This document shows positions 30,392 through 40,834 of a stretch of DNA of 44,946 nt, in pieces (the first letter of the stretch is position 1; each line of letters opens with the position of its first letter). The position numbers were made by a program, and so were the translations under genes. Source of the stretch: Thioalkalivibrio sp. (GTDB lineage: Bacteria; Pseudomonadota; Gammaproteobacteria; Ectothiorhodospirales; Ectothiorhodospiraceae); the NCBI GenBank assembly GCA_007692435.1, contig RECA01000094.1:1-44946 (forward strand), read 5' to 3'. A model generated the notes under the pieces. The model searched no databases, was not told the origin of the DNA, and was given only the letters and a program-made list of their open reading frames with translations.

Positions 30392-31581
30392 GTCAACCGG
30401 TCCAGCCCCCGCGCCAGGTCCCGCTGCACGTCCGCGCCCGACTCCAGCCCCACCGCGACCCGGACCAGCCCCTCGGTGATGCCCTGCGCCTCGCGCATCT
30501 CCGGGCTCAGGCGGCCGTGCGTGGTGGTGGCCGGGTGGGTGATCGTGCTCTTGACATCGCCAAGGTTGGCGGTGATGGAGAGCATCCGGGTCTGGTCGAT
30601 CACCGACCAGGCGGCCTCCCGACCGCCCGCGACCTCGAAGCTGAGCACGCCGCCATAGCCGCTCTGCTGCGCACCCGCGAGGGCATGCTGCGGGTGCTCC
30701 TCCAGGCCCGGGTAATGAACCGCGCGCACCCCTGGATGCCCGCGAAGCCAGCGCGCGAGCGCCAGCGCATTCTCGCTGTGCGCGCGCATGCGGAGGTGCA
30801 GTGTCTCCAGCCCCTTCAGGAAGACCCAGGCGTTGAACGGCGACAGCGTCGGCCCGGCGCTGCGCAGGAAGCCATAGACCTCCTTTCCGACCCGTTCGGC
30901 ATCGCCCACCACCGCACCGCCGAGACAACGCCCCTGTCCGTCCAGGAACTTGGTCGCGGAGTGGATCACGATGTCCGCACCCAGATCCAGCGGGCGCTGC
31001 AGCGCGGGCGTGCAGAAGCAGTTGTCGACCGCGAGCAGCAGCCCGCGCTCGTGGGCGAGCGTCGCCAGTGCCTGGATGTCAACGAGTTCGCCGAGCGGGT
31101 TGGATGGGGTCTCGCAGAAATACAGGCGGGTCTCGGGCCGGGTGGCCTCTGCCCACGCGGACAGGTCGGACAGCGGCACGTAGCTGACCTCCACGCCGAA
31201 TCGCGCCATGTAGTTGTTCAGCAGCACCGTGGTGGTACCGAACACCGAGCGCGAGCAGACGACATGGTCGCCGCTGCGCAGCAGGCCCATCATCGTCGCG
31301 AGGATCGCGGCCATCCCGGAGGCCGTGGCGACACAGGCGTCCCCGCCCTCCATCGCGGCAAGGCGTTCCTCGAAGGTCCTGACCGTGGGGTTGGTGAAGC
31401 GCGAATAGATGTTGCCGGGCACGTCGCCGCCGAAGCGGGCGGCGGCCTCGGCAGCGCTGGCGAAGACGAAGCTCGAGGTCGGAAAGATCGCCTCGGAGTG
31501 CTCGTTCTCAGGGGTGCGACGGTAGCCGGCGCGTACCGCTACGGTCTCCGGATCGTACTCGCTGGGGTCGAAATCCTGCAT
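30388..31581 (-). CDS. metZ: O-succinylhomoserine sulfhydrylase
   Basis: NIYSRFTNPTVRTFEERLAAMEGGDACVATASGMAAI; SATKFLDGQGRCLGG; ITHPATTTHGRL. Confidence 0.93.
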   Translation of the reverse strand: MQDFDPSEYDPETVAVRAGYRRTPENEHSEAIFPTSSFVFASAAEAAARFGGDVPGNIYSRFTNPTVRTFEERLAAMEGGDACVATASGMAAILATMMGLLRSGDHVVCSRSVFGTTTVLLNNYMARFGVEVSYVPLSDLSAWAEATRPETRLYFCETPSNPLGELVDIQALATLAHERGLLLAVDNCFCTPALQRPLDLGADIVIHSATKFLDGQGRCLGGAVVGDAERVGKEVYGFLRSAGPTLSPFNAWVFLKGLETLHLRMRAHSENALALARWLRGHPGVRAVHYPGLEEHPQHALAGAQQSGYGGVLSFEVAGGREAAWSVIDQTRMLSITANLGDVKSTITHPATTTHGRLSPEMREAQGITEGLVRVAVGLESGADVQRDLARGLDRLT

Positions 31582-31727
31582 GGGCGTGTTCCGGGGACAG
31601 CGGGCGCATGGCAGGCCCGGGAGAGGGGTCGGGCCGGTCGGGCCACCGGCCACGCACACTATACTGGCTCTTTCGCCCGCCCCAAAGAACGCGGGAGTAT
31701 GCAGCCCGAGCCTACTTGCGCCCGCAT

Positions 31728-31764
31728 CCACGAAAGAGGCCCCGCGTGGGGGCCTCTTTCGTGG
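31728..31764 (-). terminator. Intrinsic terminator-like hairpin after tRNA-Gln
   Basis: CCACGAAAGAGGCCCC (31728-31743) / GGGGCCTCTTTCGTGG (31749-31764), perfect 16-bp stem starting 2 nt after the tRNA end; no clear T-tract. Confidence 0.65.
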
Positions 31765-31765
31765 A

Positions 31766-31839
31766 TGGCTGGGGGACCAGGATTCGAACCTGGGTTGACG
31801 GAGTCAGAGTCCGTAGTCCTACCGCTAGACGATCCCCCA
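31766..31839 (-). tRNA. tRNA-Gln (CTG)
   Basis: Reverse complement TGGGGGATCGTCTAGCGGTAGGAC...ACTCTGACT...GGTTCGAATCCTGGTCCCCCAGCCA. Confidence 0.94.
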
Positions 31840-31877
31840 ATTCGGCGGGCCGGGGGGAGTGGTCCCAGCCCGGGAAC

Positions 31878-32270
31878 TCAGCGCTTGGAGAACTGCTTCG
31901 CGCGGCGGGCCTTGGCGAGGCCGACCTTCTTGCGCTCCACCTCGCGCGCGTCGCGGGTCATGAAGCCCGCCTGGCGCATCGGGGGGCGCAGGGTCTCGTC
32001 GTACTCGACCAGTGCGCGGGCGATGCCGAGGCGGATGGCGCCGGCCTGGCCGTTGGCGCCGCCGCCCTGCACGGTGGCGATCACGTCGAAGCGGTCCTCC
32101 GCCTCCGCGGTCACCAGCGGCTGGCGCACCACCATCTGCGAGGTCTGGCGACCGAAGTAGTCACCCAGGGCCTTGTTGTTGACGATGATGTCGCCCTTGC
32201 CCGGACGGAGGAAGACTCGCGCGGATGCGGTCTTGCGGCGGCCGGTGCCATAGTTCTGGTTCATTGCCAT
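31878..32270 (-). CDS. rpsI: 30S ribosomal protein S9
   Basis: [26 protein letters not shown]...[17 protein letters not shown]. Confidence 0.97.
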   Translation of the reverse strand: MAMNQNYGTGRRKTASARVFLRPGKGDIIVNNKALGDYFGRQTSQMVVRQPLVTAEAEDRFDVIATVQGGGANGQAGAIRLGIARALVEYDETLRPPMRQAGFMTRDAREVERKKVGLAKARRAKQFSKR

Positions 32271-32308
32271 GAATGCATTGTCCTTGACGTAAACGGTGCG
32301 GCGGGAGT

Positions 32309-32737
32309 CTAGATCTCCAGCGGCTGCGGCTGCTGGGCGGCATGCCGATGCTCGGTGCCCGCGTAGACCTTCAGCTTCTTGAACATCGCGCGACCCAGCG
32401 GGTTCTTCGGCAACATCCCCTTGACCGCGAGCTCCAGCACGCGTTCGGGGGAGCGCTCGATCATCTGCGCGAAGTTCGCCTGTTTCAGGCCGCTGGGGTA
32501 GCCGGAGTGCCGGTAGTACATCTTGTCGTTGGCCTTGTTGCCCGTGACGCGGATCTTCTCGGCGTTCACCACGACGATGTAGTCCCCCGTATCCACGTGA
32601 GGCGTGTACACGGGCTTGTGCTTCCCGCGAAGGCGGCGCGCGATCTCGGTGGCCAGCCGGCCCAGGGTCTTGCCGTCCGCGTCGACGATGTACCAGTCGC
32701 GTTCGACTTCTGACGGCTTGGCGCTGATGGTCTTCAT
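32309..32737 (-). CDS. rplM: 50S ribosomal protein L13
   Basis: [47 protein letters not shown]. Confidence 0.97.
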   Translation of the reverse strand: MKTISAKPSEVERDWYIVDADGKTLGRLATEIARRLRGKHKPVYTPHVDTGDYIVVVNAEKIRVTGNKANDKMYYRHSGYPSGLKQANFAQMIERSPERVLELAVKGMLPKNPLGRAMFKKLKVYAGTEHRHAAQQPQPLEI

Positions 32738-32852
32738 GCCTGTGGCTCCGGGTGCGGGGCGTTTCGGAAAGCCCGCAATCATAACGGACACGCACCCGGG
32801 GTTCAAGGTGCGCAACGAGAACTACACAATGAAGAACTGCACAACGAAAGAC

Positions 32853-32873
32853 GCCGGCCCGCGAGGGGCCGGC
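32853..32873 (-). terminator. Intrinsic terminator downstream of the DUF4168-like gene
   Basis: GCCGGCCC-GCGAG-GGGCCGGC; followed on the minus strand by GTCTTTCGTT. Confidence 0.6.
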
Positions 32874-32901
32874 GCTCCGTAGGCTGAAGGTCCGGGTCCG
32901 C

Positions 32902-33291
32902 TTACATGCGGTCCAGGGCCTTTTCCTGGACTCGCTCCATGAGTTCGGGATCGTTCTGCAGCGCCATGGCGACCTCGTTGTACTCCTGGACGCTCATGCC
33001 CGACGCCTCGACGGCCTGCATCATCTCGTCCTGGGCCTCCTGCTGAAGGGCCTGGGCCTCGGCTTCGTCGGAGGCGCCATGCAGGCGTTCCGTGTATTCC
33101 TCGCGGATATCCTGCACCGCGACGAAGGCGTCGACGAAGGTGTCCACGGTCTGGTCGGTCAACGCCGCGGTCTGTGGCGTGGTCTCACCGAAGGAAGGCT
33201 GGCCGGCGCCCTGCTCCTGTGCGAGGGCGGTGCCGCCAGCGGCGAACAGGGCGGCCAGGGCGATGGTCAGTGCGGTCTTGCGAATCGTCAT
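32902..33291 (-). CDS. DUF4168-like exported protein
   Basis: [25 protein letters not shown] signal peptide; [21 protein letters not shown]...[28 protein letters not shown]. Confidence 0.78.
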   Translation of the reverse strand: MTIRKTALTIALAALFAAGGTALAQEQGAGQPSFGETTPQTAALTDQTVDTFVDAFVAVQDIREEYTERLHGASDEAEAQALQQEAQDEMMQAVEASGMSVQEYNEVAMALQNDPELMERVQEKALDRM

Positions 33292-33485
33292 TGAATAACT
33301 CCTTTGAGTTTGCAGTGCTTGCGACGGGTACCAATGCAGCAACCGTGCCAACGACCCACGTCCGGCACCAAAAAGTCTCATGATCAATGACTTATGGCTA
33401 TTCCCGCAGGGCCGGAGCGCGTCCTCCTGTCCCTGTACGCACGGCGCAATCCGCCACATGTGTCGAATCGATACGGCCTGCCCGG

Positions 33486-34868
33486 TCACAGCTCGTCGCC
33501 CAGCTTCCGATAGAGCGTCTTGCGACCGATGCCGAGGATGCGCGCCGCACGCTGCTTGTTCCCCTCGGTGTGGGCGAGCACCTGCCGGATATAGCGGTTC
33601 TCGAGTTCCTCCAGCGTTTCCCACGCTTCGTCGTGCTCGCCGTCGCCCCGCAGCCCTGCCACGGATGGATCCCGGAGCGGCGCGTCCGCGCGGACCCGCT
33701 CGGGGAGATCGTCCAGCCGGATCACCCCGTCGCGGGCGAGTGTGGCCGCCCGCTCGACCAGACCCGCCAGTTCGCGAACATTGCCCGGGAAGCGGTAGCC
33801 CAGGAGCCGCCGCATGGCCTCGGGCTCGATCCGTCTGACCGAAAGCCCCTGTTCGAGGGCGTGACGGCGCAGGAAGATGTGCAGCAGCCGCGCAATGTCT
33901 TCGCCGCGTTCGCGCAGGGGCGGAACCTCGATGCGGAAGGTCTCCAGCCGAAAAAAGAGGTCCTCGCGCAGCTGGCCCTCCGTCATCAGTTCGGTGACAT
34001 CCCGATGCGTGGCCGCAACGATCCGCACATCCGTCGGGATCTCTTCGTTGGCACCCACCGGCCGCACCCGACCGTCCTGGAGCACACGCAGCAGCTTGGT
34101 CTGCATGGAGGCCGGCATCTCGCCGATCTCGTCCAGGAACAGCGTGCCTCCGTCCGCCTCCAGGAAGAGGCCCCTGCGCGAACCCTTCGCACCGCTGAAG
34201 GCGCCCGCCGCGTGCCCCAGCAGCTCGGATTCCAGCAGGGTCTCGGGGATGCCGGCGCAGTTCAGCGCCACGAATGGGCCGTCTGCACGGGGGCTCTCCT
34301 CGTGCAGGGCGCGCGCGACGAGCTCCTTGCCGGTCCCGGACTCCCCGGTGATCAGCACGCTCCCGTCCGAGGGGGCGATGCGCCGGATCAGGTCGAACAG
34401 GCGCAGCATCGCCGGGCTCTTTCCCTGCATCCCGTGGAAGCCGCGGTCCCCCAGCACCTCCCGGTACTGCTGGACCTCGGCGCGCAGCTGGCGTGTCTGC
34501 AGCACCCGCTGCGCCGCCAGCCGCAGGTGCTCGAGGTCCACCGGCTTGGTCAGAAAGTCATCGGCCCCCGCCTTCAGCGCGCTGACCGCCTGGTCGATGG
34601 TGCCGAAGCCGGTCAGCATGATGAACCCGGGCGCCGGCACCAGCGTGCGGGTCGCCTCCAGCACCGCGAAACCGTCCGCCTCCGGCAGACGCAGGTCGCT
34701 GACCACCAGCGCGAAGCTCCGTTCGCCCAGCACCGCCATCGCCTGCTCGGCACTGGCCACCGCCGTCACGTGGTAGCCCGCATCCGAGAGTTCCTGCTGC
34801 AGCAGCTCGCGGTGCCCGGCATCGTCCTCGACCACGAGCACCATTTCCCGGGCACGATCATCCGTCAT
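33486..34868 (-). CDS. NtrC-family sigma54-dependent response regulator
   Basis: Receiver ALVVSDLRLPEADG; AAA+ GESGTGKELVARALH, AAGAFSGAKGS loop, GGTLFLDEIGEM; Fis-type HTH NKQRAARILGIGRKTLYRKL. Confidence 0.93.
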   Translation of the reverse strand: MTDDRAREMVLVVEDDAGHRELLQQELSDAGYHVTAVASAEQAMAVLGERSFALVVSDLRLPEADGFAVLEATRTLVPAPGFIMLTGFGTIDQAVSALKAGADDFLTKPVDLEHLRLAAQRVLQTRQLRAEVQQYREVLGDRGFHGMQGKSPAMLRLFDLIRRIAPSDGSVLITGESGTGKELVARALHEESPRADGPFVALNCAGIPETLLESELLGHAAGAFSGAKGSRRGLFLEADGGTLFLDEIGEMPASMQTKLLRVLQDGRVRPVGANEEIPTDVRIVAATHRDVTELMTEGQLREDLFFRLETFRIEVPPLRERGEDIARLLHIFLRRHALEQGLSVRRIEPEAMRRLLGYRFPGNVRELAGLVERAATLARDGVIRLDDLPERVRADAPLRDPSVAGLRGDGEHDEAWETLEELENRYIRQVLAHTEGNKQRAARILGIGRKTLYRKLGDEL

Positions 34869-36349
34869 CGTCCATTGCCTCCCGCCGCCGGCAGCGTGAT
34901 CACGAAACGCGTGCCGGGTTGCCATTCACGATCCAGCCAGAGCTCGCCGCCATGGTCCTCGACGGCCGCGTGGGCGACGGCCAGCCCGAGGCCGGTGCCC
35001 TGCCCGGTCGGCTTGGTGGTGAAAAAGGGTTCGAAGAGCTGGTGCGCGTCCTCTTCCGCGATCCCGGGGCCATCGTCGGTTACGCTGATTTCCACCCCGT
35101 GCGGCGCGTCGTTCGCGAGCCGCCGCCAGTCAATGCGGACCCGCCGGCTGGCCGCATGGATCGCATTCTCGATCAGGTTGCCCAGCGCCTGTTCGAGCCG
35201 GGCGGGGTCGGCACGCAGGGTGAGTGCATCGTCCTCCCCGGCATCGCTGCCGGACCCGGTCTCGACCTCGATTTCCGGACGCCCGGCCCCGATCCGCACC
35301 CTCGTGACGACGTCAGCCACCAGGGCCGGCAGGACGATCTCCCGCGTGTTCAGCGGGTTGCGCCGTGCGAAGTTCAGGAGCTGGCGCACGATGTGCTCCA
35401 CGCGGCGCAGCTCCGCCAGCAGGCTGCGGATCTCCGCGATCGCCGACGAGTCCTCGGGCATCTCGCGCCGTGCCCGCTGCGCGCGACCGGCAATCACCCC
35501 CAGCGGCGTGCCGAGCTCGTGCGCAACGCCCGCCGCCAGTTGACCGATCGCGGCCAGCTTCTCGGACTGGCGCAGCTTCTCTTCCAGCTCCGTGCGCCGG
35601 GCACGCTGCGCCTCCAGCGCCCGCTCCGAATCCTCGCGCCGAGCGATCATCTCGTTCATCGTGGTCGCGAGCAGGCGCAGCTCCTGAGGCCCCTGCTCCG
35701 GTACGCGCAAACCACGGGTCCCGTCGCCGACCTGGCGCATCGCGTCCGCCAACCGGCTGACGTGGCGGCCGACCGCGCGGTGATATCCAATCAGTACCAC
35801 CAGCAGGAACAGCGCCGACAACAGCCCGATCGCCAGCGTACCCTGCCAGCGCATCTGTGCGATGTAGGCCTGGAACCGGGTCACGTCCCGGGTGATCTGC
35901 AGCAGTCCGATGATCCGGCCACCGGCATCCGTCAGCGGCAGAAAGAAGGAAAAGACCTCGCGACCCTGCCGTTCCTCGAAGGCGCCCTGGCTACCGCCCT
36001 CGGTGATCACGCGGGCCTCGCGCCGGCGCTCGAGCAGCGGGCTGCGCGGGCCGCTGGTCGCGACCAGATCTCCGTGGAAGTCGTACACGTAGACGCCGAA
36101 GACCTGCTCGAGCTGAAAGGCGGAGTCCAGGGCCTGCTGCACGTCCAGCGCGTCCCGCCGGATCATCGCGGTCGAAATGGGCAGTCGGATGGATCGCGCC
36201 ACCAGTTCAATGTCCTCCTGCATGCGCAGCTCCATCTGGTGTTCGAATTCGCGGAGCCCCAGCAGCCCCAGCGCCACGAGCAGCCCCAGCAGCGGCAACA
36301 GCACGAAGGCGATCACGGCGTTGCGCAGATTGTTGAATCGCAGGAACAT
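34865..36349 (-). CDS. Membrane sensor histidine kinase
   Basis: Two TM segments, HAMP, H-box VAHELGTPLGVI, NLIENAIHAA, DDGPGIAEED, GTGLGLAVAHAAVEDHGG; ATGA overlap with the regulator start. Confidence 0.92.
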   Translation of the reverse strand: MFLRFNNLRNAVIAFVLLPLLGLLVALGLLGLREFEHQMELRMQEDIELVARSIRLPISTAMIRRDALDVQQALDSAFQLEQVFGVYVYDFHGDLVATSGPRSPLLERRREARVITEGGSQGAFEERQGREVFSFFLPLTDAGGRIIGLLQITRDVTRFQAYIAQMRWQGTLAIGLLSALFLLVVLIGYHRAVGRHVSRLADAMRQVGDGTRGLRVPEQGPQELRLLATTMNEMIARREDSERALEAQRARRTELEEKLRQSEKLAAIGQLAAGVAHELGTPLGVIAGRAQRARREMPEDSSAIAEIRSLLAELRRVEHIVRQLLNFARRNPLNTREIVLPALVADVVTRVRIGAGRPEIEVETGSGSDAGEDDALTLRADPARLEQALGNLIENAIHAASRRVRIDWRRLANDAPHGVEISVTDDGPGIAEEDAHQLFEPFFTTKPTGQGTGLGLAVAHAAVEDHGGELWLDREWQPGTRFVITLPAAGGNGR

Positions 36350-36455
36350 CGAGTGGTAAGAAGGCAGGGGAAGGCCTACATGGGTATCAGAATCCGGCGG
36401 AAGTTGCGAATTCGGGACGCGCCGGGGTGCCCGGCCCCACCCTATGGAGGACCCG

Positions 36456-36485
36456 AAAAAAAAGGCGCGGACCGAAGTCCGCGCC
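36456..36485 (-). terminator. Canonical intrinsic terminator (9-bp stem, TTCG tetraloop, 8 T)
   Basis: Reverse complement GGCGCGGACTTCGGTCCGCGCCTTTTTTTT. Confidence 0.93.
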
Positions 36486-36552
36486 AATTAACCACCAAAG
36501 GAGGATGGAGGAGTACGCTGACGGTTGCGGGGGGGCAACCAATCAACGTATG
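36456..36552 (-). ncRNA. Candidate small RNA or attenuated leader with tandem CCUCC motifs and a UUCG/U8 terminator
   Basis: Minus-strand TTGACA (36579-36584), weak -10 TAGAAC (36558-36563, 15-nt spacer), GGTTGC-C-rich loop-GCAACC hairpin, ACTCCTCCATCCTCCTTT, then GGCGCGGAC-TTCG-GTCCGCGCC-TTTTTTTT. Confidence 0.55.
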
Positions 36553-36676
36553 AGCATGTTCTAATATATGCCCTTCCCTGTCAACCCCGCACTGCAAAAA
36601 AATGATTCGCCGCTGCCAATGGCGGCCGCGGGGCGCGTTTGCAACAATGTGGCCCGAACCCTGAACGGCCACCGCC

Positions 36677-37333
36677 ATGCTTGGATTCCACAGCATTCCC
36701 GTCACCGCCTTCGAACAGAACGCCACCCTGATCTGGTGCGAGCAGACGCGGGAGGCCGCCTGGGTCGATCCCGGTGGTTCCCCGGAACGGCTGCTCGAGG
36801 CCGCACGCGAACGCGGCCTGGAACTGCGCCAGATCCTGCTGACCCACGGTCACCTCGACCACGTCGGGGGTGCCCGCGAACTCGCGGACCTCGCCTCGGT
36901 CCCGATCATCGGCCCGGGAGAGGCCGACCGCTTCTGGCTTGAACAGCTGCCGATGCAGTCGCGGATGTTCGGCGCCGACGAGGTGCAGCCGTTCCTGCCC
37001 GACCGCTGGCTCGCCGAGGGCGAGACGGTCCGGGTCGGCGACCAGGTGCTGGACGTCTACGCGTGCCCGGGGCACACCCCGGGCCACGTGATCTTCCACC
37101 ACGCGCCGAGCCGCCTGGCCCTGGTGGGCGACGTGCTGTTCGCCGGGAGCATCGGACGGACCGACTTCCCACGGGGCAACCACGCCGATCTGTTGCAGTC
37201 GATCGCCGACAAGCTCTGGCCGCTGGGCGACGACACGCGCTTCGTGCCGGGACACGGCCCGATGTCCACCTTCGGGCGGGAACGCCAGAGCAACCCGTTC
37301 GTCGGCGATGCGGTGCTGGGGTCGGGGGGTTGA
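36677..37333 (+). CDS. MBL-fold hydrolase, YcbL/glyoxalase II-like
   Basis: ILLTHGHLDHVGGA, PGHTPGHV, VGDVLFAGSIGRTDFPRGN, VPGHGPMSTFGRERQSNPF. Confidence 0.93.
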   Translation: MLGFHSIPVTAFEQNATLIWCEQTREAAWVDPGGSPERLLEAARERGLELRQILLTHGHLDHVGGARELADLASVPIIGPGEADRFWLEQLPMQSRMFGADEVQPFLPDRWLAEGETVRVGDQVLDVYACPGHTPGHVIFHHAPSRLALVGDVLFAGSIGRTDFPRGNHADLLQSIADKLWPLGDDTRFVPGHGPMSTFGRERQSNPFVGDAVLGSGG

Positions 37334-37417
37334 CGTGAGAGTCGCGTAGCCCTCCCTCCCGCTTGCGGGCGCTTACGGGAGAAGGGGCTTTTCGTCGTCG
37401 GGGCGCGCGGCCGCGAC

Positions 37418-38305
37418 TCAGCGCATCGCCTTCAGGGCCATGATCCGCTCCTCGATCGGCGGGTGGGTCATGAACAGGCGCTTGATGCCCTGCCGCACGC
37501 CACCGCGGATGCCGAAGGCCGCCATCTGATCCGGCATGTCGACCGGTCGTCCGGAGGCACGGGCCAGCGACTCCAGGGCACCGACCATCTTGTCACGACC
37601 GGCCAGGCGTGCACCGGCCTGGTCCGCCCGGAACTCGCGCTGGCGCGAGAACCACATCACGATGATCGAGGCCAGGATCGCGAGCAGGATCTCCATCACG
37701 ATGGTGGTGATCCAGAACGCGGGCCCGTGACCCGACTCGTTCTTGAAGACCACCCGGTCCACGAAGTGCCCGGCCACGCGCGCGAGGAAGATCACGAAGG
37801 TGTTCACCACGCCCTGGATCAACGCCAGCGTGACCATGTCGCCATTCGCGACGTGACCCACCTCGTGGCCCAGCACCGCCTCGACCTCGCCCTGGTCCAT
37901 GTTGCGCATCAACCCGGTGCTGACCGCCACCAGCGCGTTGTTGCGGCTCATCCCGGTCGCGAAGGCGTTGGGATCCGGCGAGTCGTAAATGCCCACCTCG
38001 GGCATGCCGATACCGGATTCGCGAGCCTGCCGCTTCACGGTCTCGAACAGCCACTGTTCGGTCGCGTTGCGCGGCTTCTCGATCACGTGCACCTTCATGG
38101 TCTTCTTGGCCATCCACTTGGAGATGGCCAGCGAGATGAAGGACCCGCCGAATCCGAACACGGCCGCGAAGATGAGCAGGGCGTTCAGATTGAGATCGAC
38201 GCCCTCCTCGTCGAGGATGCGCTCCACCCCGAGCAGGCGCAGCACGATGCTGAGGACCACGATAATCGCGAGGTTGGTCCCAAGAAACAGCAGGATACGC
38301 TTCAT
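37418..38305 (-). CDS. htpX: Heat-shock membrane protease HtpX
   Basis: [57 protein letters not shown]. Confidence 0.96.
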   Translation of the reverse strand: MKRILLFLGTNLAIIVVLSIVLRLLGVERILDEEGVDLNLNALLIFAAVFGFGGSFISLAISKWMAKKTMKVHVIEKPRNATEQWLFETVKRQARESGIGMPEVGIYDSPDPNAFATGMSRNNALVAVSTGLMRNMDQGEVEAVLGHEVGHVANGDMVTLALIQGVVNTFVIFLARVAGHFVDRVVFKNESGHGPAFWITTIVMEILLAILASIIVMWFSRQREFRADQAGARLAGRDKMVGALESLARASGRPVDMPDQMAAFGIRGGVRQGIKRLFMTHPPIEERIMALKAMR

Positions 38306-38373
38306 GTTGACTCCCGAAAGCCCATAAGGAAACGGCGATACCCGCTATTAGATGGGGCACCGGGCCGTAAATT

Positions 38374-38438
38374 CAAGTGGGGCACGCAAGTGGGACACGC
38401 AAGTGGGACACGCAAGTGGGACACGCAAGTGGGACACG
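38374..38438. repeat. Five tandem copies of the 13-mer CAAGTGGGACACG
   Basis: caagtggggcacg followed by four exact caagtgggacacg units. Confidence 0.97.
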
Positions 38439-38446
38439 GGATGCAC

Positions 38447-40699
38447 TCAGCCCTGCACATCCAGACGTTCCACCTTCTGGTAACCGCGTGGCAGCCTGTG
38501 CCCCCGGCGCCCGCGGTCGGCCTCGTAGCCGGCCCACTCGGACGGCCCCATGCCCTTGAACCTCCGACCGGAGTACACGATCAGCGTCCCGTCCTGCGGC
38601 AACACCGCCGCGGCCACCACCCGTTCCTTGCCCTCCTTCAGCCGCGCGGCGGGAATGCCGATGATCTTGTTGCCCTTGCCGCGCGCCATCTCCGGCAGTT
38701 CCGCGGCGGGCACGATCAGCAGGTAGCCCTCCGACGTCACCAGCGCAAGACGGTCACTCGCGGGATCCCGCACGCGCAGCGGCGGCAGCACGTCGGCGCC
38801 CTTCGGCACGGAGAGCACGGTCTTGCCCGACTTCTGGCGGCTGAAGAGATCGCCGAGCCGCGCAATGAACCCGTAGCCGTGATCGGTGGCCAGCAGCCAC
38901 GTCTCTTCCGGCGCACCCGAGGCCAGGCCGACGAAGTGGCCGCCGTCCGCCGCCGCCACCCGGCCCGAGAGCGGCTCGCCCTGCCCGCGCGCCGACGGCA
39001 GCGTGTGCGCGGGCAGCGTGTAGGCGCGCCCGGTGGAATGCAGGAAGGCCACCGGCTGGTTGCTGCGGCCCGCGAGCGCCGCCAGGAATCCGTCCCCGGC
39101 CTTGTAGTTCAGTCCCGTCGGATCGACCTCGTGACCCTTTGCAGCGCGCACCCAGCCCATCTTGGAGAGCACGATGGTCAGGGGCTCGGTGGGCACCAGC
39201 GCGGTCTCGTCCAGGGCCTGCGCGGCCGCGCGCTCGACCAGCGGCGCTCTACGGTCGTCGCCGAAGGTCTCGGCATCCGCGCGGATCTCGTCCGCGACCA
39301 GGCGCTTCAGTCGCCTGTCCGAGCCAAGGATCTTCTCGAGCTGTTCGCGTTCGGCGGCCAGTTCGTCCTGTTCGCCGCGGATCTTCATCTCCTCGAGCTT
39401 CGCGAGGTGGCGCAGCTTCAGCTCCAGGATCGCCTCCGCCTGGATGTCGGTGAGCCCGAAGCGCTCCATCAGCACCGGCTTGGGCTTGTCGTTCTCCCGG
39501 ATGATGCGGATCACCTCGTCGATGTTCAGGTAGGCGATCAACAGGCCTTCCAGCACGTGCAGCCGGGCCAGCACCTTGTCCAGGCGCCACTGCAACCGCC
39601 GGCGTACCGTGTGCACGCGGAACCCGAGCCATTCCTCCAGCAGCGCCCGCAGATCCTTCACCCGCGGCCGTCCGTCCAGGCCGATCAGGTTCATGTTGAC
39701 CCGGTAGCTCTTCTCGAGGTCGGTGGTCGCGAACAGGTGCGCCATCAGCGACTCGACATCGATGCGCTGGCTGCGTGGCGTGATCACCAGCCGGGTCGGG
39801 TGCTCGTGGTCGGATTCGTCGCGCAGGTCCTCCACCATCGGGAGCTTCTTCGCGTTGATCTGGGCCGCGATCTGTTCCAGCACGCGGGATCCGGAGGCCT
39901 GGTACGGCAGCGCGGTGATCAGGATGTCGCCGTTCTCGCGCTCGTAGCGGGCGCGGGCGCGCACCGAGCCGTGACCGTGCGCGTAGAGCCGCCGGAGCTC
40001 CTCGCGCGGGGTGATGATCTCGGCCTCGCTCGGGAAGTCCGGTCCCTGGATGTGCTCCAGCAGCTCGTCGAGCGACGCACCGGGATGTTCCAGCAGGTGC
40101 ACGCAGGCCGCCGCGACCTCGCGCAGGTTGTGCGGCAGGATGTCCGTGGCCATGCCCACCGCGATGCCGGTGGCGCCGTTCAGCAGCACGTTGGGCAGGC
40201 GCGCCGGCAGCATCTTCGGCTCCTCGAGGGTGCCATCGAAGTTGGGCGCCCAGTCCACGGTACCCTGGCCCAGCTCGGAGAGCAGCACCTGGGCATAGCG
40301 CGCCAGCCGCGACTCCGTGTAGCGCATTGCCGCAAAGCTCTTCGGGTCGTCGGGTGAACCCCAGTTGCCCTGCCCGTCCACGAAGGGATACCGGTAGGAG
40401 AAGGACTGGGCCATCAGCACCATGGCCTCGTAGCACGCGCTGTCGCCATGCGGGTGGAACTTGCCGAGCACGTCGCCCACGGTACGCGCGGACTTCTTGT
40501 ACTTCGCGGTCGCCGACAGCCCCAGCTCGCTCATCGCGTAGATGATCCGGCGCTGGACCGGCTTCAGACCGTCGCTGATGTGCGGCAGCGCGCGGTCGAG
40601 AATCACGTACATGGAATAGTCCAGGTAGGCCTTTTCCGTGAAATCCTTCAACGGAAGCTGCTCGGCGTCCTGGAAATCGAGGGTCAGGTTGTCGGGCAT
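38447..40699 (-). CDS. parC: DNA topoisomerase IV subunit A
   Basis: [55 protein letters not shown]; start at MPDNLTLDF. Confidence 0.96.
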   Translation of the reverse strand: MPDNLTLDFQDAEQLPLKDFTEKAYLDYSMYVILDRALPHISDGLKPVQRRIIYAMSELGLSATAKYKKSARTVGDVLGKFHPHGDSACYEAMVLMAQSFSYRYPFVDGQGNWGSPDDPKSFAAMRYTESRLARYAQVLLSELGQGTVDWAPNFDGTLEEPKMLPARLPNVLLNGATGIAVGMATDILPHNLREVAAACVHLLEHPGASLDELLEHIQGPDFPSEAEIITPREELRRLYAHGHGSVRARARYERENGDILITALPYQASGSRVLEQIAAQINAKKLPMVEDLRDESDHEHPTRLVITPRSQRIDVESLMAHLFATTDLEKSYRVNMNLIGLDGRPRVKDLRALLEEWLGFRVHTVRRRLQWRLDKVLARLHVLEGLLIAYLNIDEVIRIIRENDKPKPVLMERFGLTDIQAEAILELKLRHLAKLEEMKIRGEQDELAAEREQLEKILGSDRRLKRLVADEIRADAETFGDDRRAPLVERAAAQALDETALVPTEPLTIVLSKMGWVRAAKGHEVDPTGLNYKAGDGFLAALAGRSNQPVAFLHSTGRAYTLPAHTLPSARGQGEPLSGRVAAADGGHFVGLASGAPEETWLLATDHGYGFIARLGDLFSRQKSGKTVLSVPKGADVLPPLRVRDPASDRLALVTSEGYLLIVPAAELPEMARGKGNKIIGIPAARLKEGKERVVAAAVLPQDGTLIVYSGRRFKGMGPSEWAGYEADRGRRGHRLPRGYQKVERLDVQG

Positions 40700-40834
40700 G
40701 GCGTTGCTCGGTCTCCCAGTGCGTGGCGGGGCGCCCATGCCGCAACGACGGTTTGCCCGACCCGCGGCGCCGCCGTACTGTAGCCACTCTTGCGCCTGCA
40801 TGCCATCGGATGAACCGGCGCCCGGAGGAAGACC

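Noticed and set aside
33387-36553. Long plus-strand ORFs (718 and 544 aa)
   Set aside because: Antisense to the clearly coding sigma54 regulator and histidine kinase genes.
36498-36564. Plus-strand mini-ORF after AAAGGAGG (MEEYADGCGGATNQRMSMF)
   Set aside because: SD directly abuts the ATG with no spacer, and the opposite strand has a promoter-like element and a strong terminator, so an RNA on the minus strand is preferred.
38374-38438. CRISPR array
   Set aside because: Units are 13 bp and directly adjacent with no spacers; simple tandem repeat, no cas genes in the window.
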